This document shows, in pieces, positions 20,319-29,689 of a stretch of DNA of 64,000 nt (positions are counted from its first letter, which is position 1; each line of letters starts with the position of its first letter). The stretch is from the NCBI GenBank assembly GCA_963762885.1, contig CAVXNH010000098.1, forward strand, positions 62,001 through 126,000, given 5' to 3'. The notes under the pieces were generated by a model. That model saw nothing but the letters and a program-made list of their open reading frames with translations. It had not been told where the DNA came from and searched no databases. Source of the DNA: JASHVB01 sp963762885. Lineage in GTDB: Bacteria > Pseudomonadota > Alphaproteobacteria > Acetobacterales > Acetobacteraceae. Position numbers and translations under genes: made by a program.

Positions 20319-22427
20319 CTATGCCAGCAACGCCGCCGCAATGCGCTCGCGGGTCATCGGCATCTCGCGGATGCGCGTGCCGAGGGCATGCGCCACCGCA
20401 TTGCCGATCGCCGCTGCCGTGGGACCAAATGTGCACTCGCCCATGCCCAATGTCGGCAGATCCGGCGCATGCACGATCTCCGTGCTGATCTCCGGCACTT
20501 CCGAGAATTTCAATATCGGATACGCATCCCAATCCAGCGACGTCCGCCCCTCCGCACCAAGCCGCATTTGCTCTTTTAGCGTCATGCTGATGGCTTGCAC
20601 GATGCCGCCTTCAAGTTGGTTCCGGGCCCCATCGGGATTGATCACCAACCCCGCATCCGCGGCGCACCACGCGCGCCGCACCCGCACCTCCTGCTCCACT
20701 TCCACTTCCACCGCGACGGCGGCATAGGCCGCCTTGTTCTTGTAGCGCGCCCACCCCAAGCCGATGCCGCGGCCACTACCGGCCGGCCCACGAGCCGACC
20801 AGCCGCAACGCTCCGCCACGTTCTCCACCAATCGCCGCGCCCGCGGATCGGACAGCAGCGACAATCGGTATTGCACGGGATCGACCCCGGCGCGTTCCGC
20901 CAGTTCATCCATGAAGCACTCGATCGCGAACACGTTGGGCAACGCCCCGAGCCCGCGCAATGCCGACGTCCGGGTCGGAGGCCGCAGCACCAAATGGTGG
21001 ATGATGCGCTTCGCCGTGAAATCGTACAACGGCAATCCATTGCGTGTCCCACCGCCGCCACCGGCCTCCGGCGGATCGGTGGGGCGCGGATCGGGCGGCG
21101 GCGTCGGCAGCGCCTCGTGCGTCAGCATATTCCCGCCCGTGCTGGGCCGCTGCACATGTGTCGGAGACCAGATCTCCGTTGTCCAATCGGTCGGCTTTCC
21201 CGAACCGTCCAGTACGGCACGCGCCGTGACGTGCATCGCCGGACCCACCGGCTCGAAGCCGAACTCCTCCTCCCGCCGCCACTGCACCCGGATGCAATGA
21301 TCGGGAATCTCCCGTGCAATCACCGACGCATCGACCGCAACATCGTCGGCCCCGTTATGGCCGTAACAACCCGCGCCATGCGCGTGCCGCACGGTAATGG
21401 TGTCCACCTGCATGGCCAACACGTTGGCAAGCGCCGCGCGCAGCGGAAACGGCCCCTGGGTATGCGACCAAACCGACAGATGCCCATTACGGAATTCCGC
21501 GAGAGCACATGACGGCGCCATCGATGCATGCGCCACGTAGGCGCGAGAGTAGTTCGCCTCTACCACGATAGCAGCCGTTCCTGGCTGAATATCGTCGTAT
21601 AGTACACGGTCGTTCGACGGCTGGCCCACCAGCCACGCCGCCTCCTGCATATCCGCGCTAAGTTGAGGCGTATTCTCCCATGTCGCGTGCAAGGGTGCGG
21701 CGGCAGCGGCACGTTGCACCACGGTCTCGTCCGCCCCGACGAACGCGACGAAATTGCCGACGCGCACGATGCGGAACTCACCACCGCCAGCGCGTCGCAC
21801 CGCAGCTTCATTCAACGACGCAAGCGACGCGCCGCGGCCGGGTTGCCGCAGAATGCGCGCATGCAACATATCCGGCCGCACCATATCGTGGATGAATGCG
21901 CCGCCGCTGACCTTGGCCGGCAGGTCCCGCCGCGGGATCGACTGGCCCACAACGCGATAAGCGCCAGGAGGCTTCGGTGTCGCGCTGCCTTCGATATCGC
22001 GCGCAAAATCCTCGTCCGTCGCGAAGCTCCAATAATCGTGGCCGGTCGACGCATCGCCGCGGCGAAAAGTGCCGTCCTGCACGGTGATATCGCTCGGGCT
22101 ACAGTTCAGCCGTTGCGCCAGTCGATCCACGACGCGCGCGCGAAACTCCGCGGTGACGAGCCGCACCGAACGACCCGACACCTCGATCGACTGGCTGGAC
22201 GTGGTCTGCCCCTCGTCCGGTGCGTCTTGCGTGTCGCCCGACAGCACGGTGATGCGCTCAAGTTCGACATCCAGCTCCTCGGCGGCAATCTGCGCCAGCG
22301 CCGTAACGTTGCCTTGCCCGAGTTCTACCTTGCCGACCGCCAGCCGCAGCGTGCGGTCCGGTTGGAAGCGCAGCCATTTCTCCATGCGCCGATTGTTCTG
22401 GATCGACAGCGGCAGAGTATCGCTCAT
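20319..22427 (-). CDS. iorB: Molybdopterin-binding aldehyde/N-heterocycle oxidoreductase large subunit (IorB-like)
   Basis: 702 residues. Xanthine-dehydrogenase-family catalytic subunit carrying the molybdopterin cytosine dinucleotide. Hallmarks: an N-terminal block with KVELGQGNVTALAQIAAEEL and VLSGDTQDAPDEGQTTSSQS, VVGQSIPRRDLPAKVSGGAF, AHGAGCYGHNGADDVAVDAS (cofactor loop), RGLGALPNVFAIECFMDELA, and the catalytic glutamate in LGMGECTFGP near residue 670. It overlaps the stop of the iron-sulfur subunit as ATGA. No FAD subunit is present, as in isoquinoline 1-oxidoreductase and related enzymes that pass electrons to cytochrome c. There is no Tat signal, although many IorB proteins have one, so the enzyme may be cytosolic. 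The substrate is unknown. Confidence 0.88.
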   Translation of the reverse strand: MSDTLPLSIQNNRRMEKWLRFQPDRTLRLAVGKVELGQGNVTALAQIAAEELDVELERITVLSGDTQDAPDEGQTTSSQSIEVSGRSVRLVTAEFRARVVDRLAQRLNCSPSDITVQDGTFRRGDASTGHDYWSFATDEDFARDIEGSATPKPPGAYRVVGQSIPRRDLPAKVSGGAFIHDMVRPDMLHARILRQPGRGASLASLNEAAVRRAGGGEFRIVRVGNFVAFVGADETVVQRAAAAAPLHATWENTPQLSADMQEAAWLVGQPSNDRVLYDDIQPGTAAIVVEANYSRAYVAHASMAPSCALAEFRNGHLSVWSHTQGPFPLRAALANVLAMQVDTITVRHAHGAGCYGHNGADDVAVDASVIAREIPDHCIRVQWRREEEFGFEPVGPAMHVTARAVLDGSGKPTDWTTEIWSPTHVQRPSTGGNMLTHEALPTPPPDPRPTDPPEAGGGGGTRNGLPLYDFTAKRIIHHLVLRPPTRTSALRGLGALPNVFAIECFMDELAERAGVDPVQYRLSLLSDPRARRLVENVAERCGWSARGPAGSGRGIGLGWARYKNKAAYAAVAVEVEVEQEVRVRRAWCAADAGLVINPDGARNQLEGGIVQAISMTLKEQMRLGAEGRTSLDWDAYPILKFSEVPEISTEIVHAPDLPTLGMGECTFGPTAAAIGNAVAHALGTRIREMPMTRERIAAALLA

Positions 22428-22891
22428 CGTGCAGCTCCTTCCCGCAGCGTGGCGGCGGCTTTTTCCACGGCCCGCAGGATGCGAGGATGCGCGCCGCATC
22501 GACACAAATGCTTGTCCAGCGCAGCGACTATGTCGCCCCGAGACGGCGACGGATTGCGATCGAGCAATGCCTTGGCCGACATGATGATGCCCGACAGGCA
22601 ATAGGCGCACTGCCCTGCCTGCTCTTCCAGGAACGCCTGTTGCAACGGGTGCGAACCACCAAGTCCTTCGATCGTGTCGATCCGCCGGCCGGCCACTGTG
22701 CCAACCTCGCGCGAGCACGCGTAGACCGGCTCGCCGTCCACCAGCACCATGCAACTGCCGCATTGCTCCAGCCCGCAGCCGTAGCGCGTGCCTTTCAAGT
22801 CGAGTTCATTACGCAACACATCGAGCAGTGGGGTGGCTTCGCTTGCGGCGACGGTGATGGGGTTGCCGTTGACGGTGAAGTCGATGCTCAT
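22424..22891 (-). CDS. iorA: (2Fe-2S) small subunit of the molybdenum oxidoreductase (IorA-like)
   Basis: 155 residues. Electron-transfer subunit with two [2Fe-2S] clusters. The plant-ferredoxin-type cluster is bound by CGLEQCGSCMVLVDGEPVYAC (the pattern is seen in pieces: YGCGLEQCGSC, then VYAC). The second is bound by GQCAYCLSG and HLCRCGAHPRI. Start and stop both overlap the neighbouring genes in ATGA fashion, so the three genes creatininase, iorA and iorB are probably translated as a coupled unit. Confidence 0.93.
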   Translation of the reverse strand: MSIDFTVNGNPITVAASEATPLLDVLRNELDLKGTRYGCGLEQCGSCMVLVDGEPVYACSREVGTVAGRRIDTIEGLGGSHPLQQAFLEEQAGQCAYCLSGIIMSAKALLDRNPSPSRGDIVAALDKHLCRCGAHPRILRAVEKAAATLREGAAR

Positions 22892-23679
22892 GCCAGCCGC
22901 TCCGATTGCCATGGCAATTGCCATAGATCTGCATTGCATAGTTTCTTCGCCAGCGCCTCGGCAATCGCCTCGAACAGCCGTTCGCCCTTTTCCGCGCTGG
23001 CCGCTTCGGGATTGCCGATCACGCCGGAGCCGGAACGGCTGCCGATCGTGCGCCAGCGATACACGCCGCCGCCAACAACATCGCTGACATCGGGCGTGGA
23101 ATTGGACTTCGCCAACGGGATGCGGTCTGTCGCCACCAGGTCGGGCCGCACCGCCATCATCATCGACGTCTCCGCCTCGCAGGCATGTTGCAGCCCGCCT
23201 TGCGTCTCCAGGATCTTCGCAATTGCCACAGCGGCGGCGTACCAATAGGTGAACTGCACGATCGGCACACCAAGCTTCGGCGTCAGGTCATCGGTGATGG
23301 TGCGCAACGCGTTCTCATTGCCACCATGCGCGTTGAGCAGCACGATGCGGCGGAAGCCGTGCCGCAGCACCGAGCGCACCACGCCGTCCACCAGCGCACT
23401 GAACGCCGCGAAATCCAGCGTCACCGTGCCACCGAAGCTCATGTGATGTTCCGAAATCCCGGTCCACAGCACCGGCAGTGTCAGTGTCGGCGTTCCCAGA
23501 GCCGCAGCCTTGCGCGCGGTCCGCACCGCCACTGTCTCGCCCAGCAACGAGTCGACCTCCACCGGCAAATGCGGTCCGTGTTGTTCAAGCGCTGCGATCG
23601 GCACGATCACGACCGCGTCCCGCTGTGCGTGTTCGCGCAACTGATCGGCGCGCAACCGCCGCCACTCCACCTCGTCCAT
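22888..23679 (-). CDS. Creatininase family amidohydrolase
   Basis: 263 residues. Metal-dependent amidohydrolase fold. The metal ligands are visible: EQHGPHLPVEVDSLLGE (Glu, His and Asp), NAHGGNENALR, and the acidic ETSMMMAVRP segment. Family members open cyclic amides such as creatinine, or process precursor peptides (MftE). It heads the operon with iorAB and overlaps iorA by four bases. A cyclic amide ring-opening step next to an N-heterocycle hydroxylase would fit a degradation route for a nitrogen heterocycle; this is inference. A 64-bp gap to the divergent oxidoreductase holds both promoters. Confidence 0.88.
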   Translation of the reverse strand: MDEVEWRRLRADQLREHAQRDAVVIVPIAALEQHGPHLPVEVDSLLGETVAVRTARKAAALGTPTLTLPVLWTGISEHHMSFGGTVTLDFAAFSALVDGVVRSVLRHGFRRIVLLNAHGGNENALRTITDDLTPKLGVPIVQFTYWYAAAVAIAKILETQGGLQHACEAETSMMMAVRPDLVATDRIPLAKSNSTPDVSDVVGGGVYRWRTIGSRSGSGVIGNPEAASAEKGERLFEAIAEALAKKLCNADLWQLPWQSERLA

Positions 23680-23743
23680 CGCCTTGCTCCCCTCCGGATG
23701 CTATGTCGGCACGAAAGCACCCGCCTGTGAAGGGAGACTATGC

Positions 23744-25045
23744 ATGAACCTGCATCGGCTGTTGCAGCAGCGGCTGGCCGCCGGCCGCCCGGTCCGCGTC
23801 GGGCTGATCGGAGCGGGAAAATTCGGCTCAATGTTCCTGGCGCAGGTGCCGACCACGCCGGGGATCGAGGTCGCCGCGATCGCCGATCTTGCACCGGACC
23901 GCGCCCGCGCCGCCTGCCGCCGGGTCGGCTGGGACGATGCGCGTATCGACGCCACACGCTTCACCGATGACGCCATGGCGATGATGGCGTCGGGCGACCT
24001 GGAGGTCGTCATCGAAGCGACGGGCCACGCACCCGCCGGCATCGCGCACGCCCGCCGCGCCATCGCGGAAGGCAAGCACATCGTCATGGTGAACGTCGAA
24101 GCCGACGTGCTGGCCGGCGTTGCGCTGGCGCGCGAGGCGGACCGTGCCGGCGTGGTCTATACGCTCGCCTACGGCGACCAGCCCGCACTGATTTGCGAGA
24201 TGGTGGATTGGGCGCGCGCCTGCGGCTTTCGCGTGATCGCAGCCGGAAAGGGCACGAAATACCTGCCGGAATACCACGCTTCCACCCCCGCAACGGTGTG
24301 GCCCTATTACGGGCTGACGGAAGACGCGGCGCGTGCCGGTGGCATGAACCCGCAGATGTTCAACTCGTTCCTCGACGGCACGAAATCCGGGATCGAAATG
24401 GCGGCGGTGGCGAACGCCACCGGACTGACGCCACCACCGGACGGCCTTCGGTTTCCACCCTGCGGCACGCACGAGATGGCGCAGGTGCTGCGACCGGGCA
24501 ACGAGGGTGTGCTGCACCATGCAGCGCAGGTCGAAGTGATATCCTCGCTGCACCGCGACGGAAGCAACGTCGCGAATGATCTGCGCTGGGGTGTGTACGT
24601 CGTGTTCGAAGCGCCGAACGACTACACCATGCAATGCTTCAAGGAATACGGCGTGGTCACGGACGAGTCCGGCCGGATTTCCGCACTTTACCGCCCGTTC
24701 CATCTGATCGGGCTCGAACTGAACGTGTCCATCCTGTCAGCAGCCTTGCGCCACGAACCAACCGGCGCCCCAACAGCATTCCGCGGCGACGTAGTCGCCA
24801 CGGCGAAGCGTAATTTGAAAGCCGGCGAGACGCTGGATGGCGAAGGCGGCGCCTGTGTCTGGGGCAAGCTGCTGCCCGCGGGAACAAGCCTGGAGATTGG
24901 CGGTCTACCAATTGGCCTGGCCAACCGGGTGCCGTTGCTGCGCGATGTGAAAGCAGGGCAATGCGTAACGTGGGACGACGTTCGTATTGATACGACGGAC
25001 ACCGCCTATCGCTATCGGCGTGAGATGGAGTCGATCGCTGTGTAG
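23744..25045 (+). CDS. NAD(P)-dependent oxidoreductase with SAF domain (homoserine-dehydrogenase-like)
   Basis: 433 residues. Rossmann domain first: VRVGLIGAGKFGSMFLAQV, then a homoserine-dehydrogenase-type substrate region (EATGHAPAGIAHARRAIAEG, AYGDQPALICEMVDWARACG) and a C-terminal SAF domain (RNLKAGETLDGEGGACVWGK). SAF domains occur in sialic acid synthase and FlgA and often bind sugar-like or acidic compounds, so database entries for this family vary. The start at 23744 has AAGGGAGA nine bases upstream. It is divergent from the creatininase-iorAB operon and probably belongs to the same pathway, though that is inferred only from position. Confidence 0.82.
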   Translation: MNLHRLLQQRLAAGRPVRVGLIGAGKFGSMFLAQVPTTPGIEVAAIADLAPDRARAACRRVGWDDARIDATRFTDDAMAMMASGDLEVVIEATGHAPAGIAHARRAIAEGKHIVMVNVEADVLAGVALAREADRAGVVYTLAYGDQPALICEMVDWARACGFRVIAAGKGTKYLPEYHASTPATVWPYYGLTEDAARAGGMNPQMFNSFLDGTKSGIEMAAVANATGLTPPPDGLRFPPCGTHEMAQVLRPGNEGVLHHAAQVEVISSLHRDGSNVANDLRWGVYVVFEAPNDYTMQCFKEYGVVTDESGRISALYRPFHLIGLELNVSILSAALRHEPTGAPTAFRGDVVATAKRNLKAGETLDGEGGACVWGKLLPAGTSLEIGGLPIGLANRVPLLRDVKAGQCVTWDDVRIDTTDTAYRYRREMESIAV

Positions 25046-25071
25046 CGCGTGAAACAGCGCGCGCTTGTCCG

Positions 25072-25900
25072 TTAGTTGACCGGCTTGCGCACCAGTGCCT
25101 CGATCACCGCGGTGCGTCCGTCCTCCAGGCTACGTGCTGAATTGATCCGATACTGCCGCGCCCGTTCACCGACGATCAGATGCACGCCGAGCGGCGGCAA
25201 TCCAACCGTCTCCATACGCTGCCGGTCCTTGATCTGATCGGCCAGCAAGGCTTGCGTCGTTTCGCGGAACTGCACGATCTCAGAATCCCGCCGCCACCAG
25301 ATCATCATGTGTCGCAGCAGGTGTCGAAAGGAAACTCGTCGCCGCCGTCGCTGCCCAGGGCACCGGAAAATACGGCTCGCCATTTGGTCCAGCGCATACA
25401 TTCGACAGCGCGAGTACGCCGCCCGGTTTCAACACCCGAAGCGCTTCGCGATACATCCCGCGTTTGTCGGCGATGTTCATCGCCACGTTCTGCGAATAGG
25501 CCCGATCGAACGCAGCATCCGGCAATGGCAGCGCCAACGCGTTGCCTTGCAGGATCCGCACGTGCTCTGCCATGCCGGTGGCCGCATTCAATGCGACCGC
25601 TGCATCGCAAAATGCCTGCGTCAGGTCCACTCCGGTCACATGACAGCCGAACCGCGCGGCTATCCATCGCGCCGGACCGCCAATGCCCGAGCCTATATCG
25701 AGCACCTGCTCACCCGCCTGAGGCTGCAACATCGCGGCCATCTCGCGCGTCGCCAACACGCCACGGCCATGGAAATGGTCGAGCGGCGCCAGCGCATCCG
25801 GCGTGATCGGCGCGTCGGCGCCATTCACCTTGTGCAACGCCGCCAGGATACGCGGCACGATATCCGGATTGGCGTAGTGATCCTCGACCCGCCCGCTCAT
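25072..25900 (-). CDS. SAM-dependent methyltransferase (UbiE/MPBQ type), one frameshift
   Basis: 275 residues after removing one extra T near 25288 (GGATTCTGAGATC, where GGATTC-GAGATC restores AAGFEIVQFRE). Class I methyltransferase: motif I VLDIGSGIGGPARWIAARFG, motif II VTGVDLTQAFCDAA, PDAAFDRAYSQNVAMN, ALRVLKPGGVLALSNV. The N-terminus HYANPDIVPRILAAL and YLDHFHGRG-like DHFHGRGVLATREM are typical of sarcosine/dimethylglycine and related methyltransferases. Of three nearby ATGs, 25900 has AGGGAG at the best distance. Convergent with the SAF-domain oxidoreductase. Confidence 0.85.
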
Positions 25901-26011
25901 CACCATACTCCCTGATCCCGCCAACATGCCGAACCGACAGCCACGCGGCAACCGTTGACGTGCCTCGCAGTGTACCTCAGCCTGCGACGCAACGAAGCGG
26001 AGTTCCAGGAC

Positions 26012-26122
26012 ATGGCCGGCAACTATACCGTAGGCGACACGGTCGCCGAATTTCTTTTGGCGTGCGGCGTCCTATCCGTTCAACCCACAAAGCGCGTGAC
26101 GCCGGAATCGCAGGGCCAGTAA
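26012..26122 (+). pseudogene. N-terminal remnant of a thiamine-diphosphate-dependent enzyme
   Basis: An ATG frame of 36 codons reads AGNYTVGDTVAEFLLACGV and then stops. The pattern VGD-hydrophobic-AEFL-CGV is the usual start of acetolactate-synthase-like ThDP enzymes. Nothing further of such a gene follows; the nucleoside transporter starts 28 bases later. It is most likely a deletion relic. Confidence 0.45.
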
Positions 26123-26149
26123 GTACGAACCTGAACGCCAAACAGCCGC

Positions 26150-27390
26150 ATGGACCGAACACCACTCGGCATCATCGCATTGCTTGTCCTCGCTTTCTTG
26201 TGCAGCGAGGACCGGCGTCGCATCCCGTGGCGCACCGTCGGTGGCGGATTGCTGCTGCAAGTCGTGCTTGCATTGCTATTGCTCCGCGTACCTCGGTAAC
26301 GCGTGCGATCTTCGCAGCGAACGATGCAGCCACCGCCTTGCAGAACGCGACGCTGACCGGGACGCGTTTCGTGTTCGGCTATCTCGGCGGCCCGCCTTTG
26401 CCCTTCGCGGAATCCCGTCCGGGCGCCAGCTTCATCCTGGCATTTCAGGCACTGCCGCTGGTGCTGACGATCAGCGCACTCGCATCGTTGTTGTTCTATT
26501 GGGGCGTGCTGCAACGTGTAACCGCTGCGTTCGCCTGGATGCTGCGACGCGTCATGGGCATCGGCGGCGCGCTGGCATTGGGCGCGGCGGTGCACGTTTT
26601 CGTCGGCATGGTGGAGGCACCGCTGCTGGTGCGCCCCTACCTCGCACGCATGCAGCGAGGCGAACTATTCGCGCTGATGACCTGCGGCATGGCTGGGGTC
26701 GCCGGCACGGTGATGGTGATCTACGCCTCGTTCCTGTCGCCCATCGTGCCCGATGCGCTCGGCAACATTCTTATTGCGTCCGTGATCAGTACGCCGGCGG
26801 GCCTCGCGATCGCGGCCTTGATGGTGCCGTTCGACGCGCCCCAAACATCCGACGCCACGCTGGTGCTTCGCGACCCACCATCGTCCGCGTTGGACGCGCT
26901 GGTAAAGGGCACACTCGATGGAATTCCGATCCTGGCAAGCATCATAGCTGTCCTGATCGTAGCGGTGGCGGCTGTCGCACTGGTCAACATGGCGCTGGCT
27001 CTGCTGCCGCTGTGGGACGATGCGCCGATCACGATGCAACGACTGTTTGCCCTGCCATTCCGACCCATGATGTGGTTGATCGGCGTGCCCTGGCAGGAAA
27101 CCGGCGGCGCCGCCATGCTGATGGCGACCAAGACCGTGCTGAACGAGTTCGTCGCCTATCTCAACTTTTCCACTTTGCCGCCCGACAGTTTTTCGCCACG
27201 CACCCGGATCATCCTGACCTACGCCCTTTGCGGATTTGCTAACTTCGGCAGCTTGGGCATCATGATCGGCGGTATCGGCGCGATGATCCCGGAGCGACGA
27301 CACGAAATTGTCGCATTGGGGCTGCGCTCGATTCTGTCTGGCACGCTGGCTACCTGCATGAGCGGTGCGCTCGCGGGAATTCTGATCTAA
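26150..27390 (+). CDS. Concentrative nucleoside transporter (NupC/CNT family), one frameshift
   Basis: Cation-coupled nucleoside uptake in the inner membrane. 413 residues when one lost base near 26294 is restored (CGCGTACCTCGGTAACG; the frame change rejoins at VTRAIFAANDA). First helices LGIIALLVLAFLCS and GGGLLLQVVLALLLL. CNT hallmarks are clear: GTRFVFGYLGGPPLPF, the gate domain with VEAPLLVRPYL, GGAAMLMATKTVLNEFVAYL, and CGFANFGSLGIMIGGIG near the end. Family length is about 400-425, so the repaired product is full. As given, an in-frame stop (TAA) truncates it after the second helix. It precedes the PEP-mutase-like gene by 15 bases, probably one operon. Confidence 0.88.
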
Positions 27391-27405
27391 CGGGGAGGAA
27401 ATACC

Positions 27406-28263
27406 ATGCACTGGACCGATCGGCGCGAACGCTACCGGGCGGTGATTGCCGGTAACGAATGCATTCATCCGGGATCGGTGTTCGATGCCATATCGGCCCG
27501 CATCGCCGAGGAACTTGGCTTCGAGGTCGGCATGTTCGCCGGTTCGATCGGTTCGTTTTCCGTGCTGGGCAATCCCGACCTGATCCTGCTGACATTGACC
27601 GAGTTTGCCGCACAAGCCTATCGCATCAACCGCGCCGGCAAACTGCCGCTGATGGTGGATGCCGACCATGGCTACGGCAATGCCCTGAACGTGATGCGCA
27701 CGGTGCAGGAACTGGAAACCGCCGGTGTCGCCGGCATCATGATCGAAGATACCGCGCTGCCGCGCGGCTTTCGTGAGGCCAACCCGACATTGATCTCGAT
27801 CGATGAAGGTATAGGCAAGATGCGTGCGGCGCTGGCAGCCCGCGAGGACAAGTCCCTGGTGATCATCGGCCGCACCAGCGCCGCCGCGATCAGCGGCATC
27901 GACGATGCGATCGCCCGAGCGAAAGCCTATGAAGCGGTGGGCGTGGATGCGCTGTTCTTCGCCGGCGGCATGAACCCCGCCAACCTCGATGCGATGGCCG
28001 CCGCGGTGAAATTGCCGATAATGCTCGGTGGCGGCGGCGGTGGCATGTCGGACAAGGCTTACCTGGCCAGCCGCAACGTGCGCATCGCCCTGCAGGGGCA
28101 TCAGCCGTTCTCGGCCGCCGTGAAGGCGGTGTACGAAACACTGAAGGCGCTGCGCGACGGCGTGAAGCCGGCCGACCTCCAAGGTGTGGCATCCGCGGAG
28201 ATGATGAAGCGGGTGATGCGGGAAGGAGACTTCAAGACGTGGACAGAGAAGTTCCTTAACTAA
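27406..28263 (+). CDS. Isocitrate lyase/PEP mutase superfamily enzyme (oxaloacetate decarboxylase-like)
   Basis: 285 residues, TIM-barrel. Hallmarks: PGSVFDAISARIAEELGFEV, LPLMVDADHGYGNALNVMRT (metal-binding Asp pair), GVAGIMIEDTALPRGF (Glu-Asp), IIGRTSAAAISGIDDAIARA. This set resembles the oxaloacetate decarboxylase branch (PA4872-like) rather than methylisocitrate lyase, whose KKCGH loop is missing. It would cleave or decarboxylate a small oxo-acid. GGGGAGG stands ten bases before ATG 27406. Translated from the same message as the nucleoside transporter by position. Confidence 0.88.
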   Translation: MHWTDRRERYRAVIAGNECIHPGSVFDAISARIAEELGFEVGMFAGSIGSFSVLGNPDLILLTLTEFAAQAYRINRAGKLPLMVDADHGYGNALNVMRTVQELETAGVAGIMIEDTALPRGFREANPTLISIDEGIGKMRAALAAREDKSLVIIGRTSAAAISGIDDAIARAKAYEAVGVDALFFAGGMNPANLDAMAAAVKLPIMLGGGGGGMSDKAYLASRNVRIALQGHQPFSAAVKAVYETLKALRDGVKPADLQGVASAEMMKRVMREGDFKTWTEKFLN

Positions 28264-28293
28264 CCTCTCCCGCGCCCAGCGCGGGAGAGGTTT
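28262..28293. terminator. Palindrome between convergent genes
   Basis: AACCTCTCCCGCGC, three-base loop CCA, GCGCGGGAGAGGTT: a perfect 14-bp hairpin directly after the stop of the PEP-mutase-like gene and before the 3' end of the ABC binding-protein gene. Likely a bidirectional terminator; the same CCTCTCCC core is repeated at 16522 and 44264. No poly-T tail on the plus strand. Confidence 0.7.
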
Positions 28294-28300
28294 CGCGACT

Positions 28301-29626
28301 TCAAGCCTCGTTCGACTTGTCCAGCACCGGCTGGAACGCCGCCGTCGCCTTCTTCAACTCCGTTGCCACGTCGGCACCTCCGACAATGTTCGTCAGTCCG
28401 GTGCCGATCGTGTCGCGGAACTCGGTCACCGGCACAATCACCGGCAGGCCGGAGCGAGCGATCTTCAGGCTCGTTTCGGTCGTATCGAACCACTCCTGCG
28501 GAAAGCTACTGCTCTTTACGATTTCCGACCGCGCATAGCAGGACAACCGGGCCGGCGTGCCGGAACCGGACCGGAGTTGCTCGTTCAGCATCTGCTTGCC
28601 TGCGATCCATTGCAGGAACAACCACGCGGCTTTCTTATTCTTCGCCGTGGCTGGAATGCCAATCCCATCGATGAACGTTGCACAGTTGTGCGATTTCGGA
28701 CCTGCCGGCACCGGGGCGAAGCCGACCTTGTCCGACACCCTCGATTTCGTCTTGTCGAGCAGCGGAGCAGAGAAGCCGATGCCATCCCACCACAATGCGG
28801 CACGGCCTTGCATGAAGGTCGTCTGGCACTCATTCCAGTTGAAACCGATATTCCCAGGCGGACCGCACTCCTTCATGATCTTCTGGTACCATTGGCCGGC
28901 CTCGATCGCCGCCGGCGTATCGGTCAGCAGCTTCTTGCCGTCGGGCGTGACCGTTTCCTGGTCCCATCCCAGCAATATGTTATCGTACAGCACGACGTTG
29001 GCGTTCTTGAGACCGCGCCCGACAAAGCCATATACTTGCTTGGACGGATCAGTGAGCGCGTGGGCCATGCTCATCATCTCGTCGTAGGTCTTCGGTGGCG
29101 CGTTGAACCCCTTCGCCGCCAGCAGCTCTTTGTTATAGAAGACGATGAACAAATCCTGGTTCAGCGGCAGTACGTTGATCTTGCCATCATCGCCGGTTGC
29201 CACCTGCATCGACGGCTTGCTGAAGTCCGCCAGATCGAAGTCGGGATTGGTCAGGCTCTGGTCAGCGATGAAGGGCCGCAGATCCTCCATCCACTTCGCC
29301 TTCTCGACCAGCCGCTTCTGCACGTGCATCCCGACATTGACCGCGTCGAAACTGGGATGGCCCGTCGCCATCTCCATCGCCACTTTGGGGCGCTGTTGTT
29401 GTTCCGGGATCTGTTCGAAGCCGGCGGAGATACCAGTCAGCTCCTCGAATTCCTTCAGATGCGCACGCGCCAGATCGCCCCGCGGCGAAAGCTGATAGTT
29501 GATCTCGATCGACTGGCCCTTGCACTGCTTCCAGTCGAACGCGGACTGCGCGTTGGCATGCTCTACAATGGCGGGGGCAGCCAGCACAGCGGCGGATGCG
29601 GCCAGTAATTGGCGACGGCGGATCAT
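28301..29626 (-). CDS. Family 1 extracellular solute-binding protein (second sugar-type ABC operon)
   Basis: 441 residues with a Tat-type signal MIRRRQLLAASAAVLAAPAI, cleaved near ANAQ. Mature part: IEINYQLSPRGDLARAHLKE, TGHPSFDAVNVGMHVQKRL, QDLFIVFYNKELLAAKGFN, FMQGRAALWWDGIGFS. GGAGGAAACG precedes ATG 29626. It follows its two permeases on the minus strand, separated by 63 bp. The ligand is unknown; the family covers sugars and polyols. Confidence 0.92.
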   Translation of the reverse strand: MIRRRQLLAASAAVLAAPAIVEHANAQSAFDWKQCKGQSIEINYQLSPRGDLARAHLKEFEELTGISAGFEQIPEQQQRPKVAMEMATGHPSFDAVNVGMHVQKRLVEKAKWMEDLRPFIADQSLTNPDFDLADFSKPSMQVATGDDGKINVLPLNQDLFIVFYNKELLAAKGFNAPPKTYDEMMSMAHALTDPSKQVYGFVGRGLKNANVVLYDNILLGWDQETVTPDGKKLLTDTPAAIEAGQWYQKIMKECGPPGNIGFNWNECQTTFMQGRAALWWDGIGFSAPLLDKTKSRVSDKVGFAPVPAGPKSHNCATFIDGIGIPATAKNKKAAWLFLQWIAGKQMLNEQLRSGSGTPARLSCYARSEIVKSSSFPQEWFDTTETSLKIARSGLPVIVPVTEFRDTIGTGLTNIVGGADVATELKKATAAFQPVLDKSNEA

Positions 29627-29689
29627 TCGTTTCCTCCTGTAGCGAGTGATGGTCTTGTAGAACGAGCGAAGCAGATAAGAAAGCGGCCC

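Noticed and set aside
17850..20579. Plus-strand 909-codon frame
   Set aside because: Antisense to the ABC permease and binding-protein genes; rich in Arg, His and Gln and without any domain.
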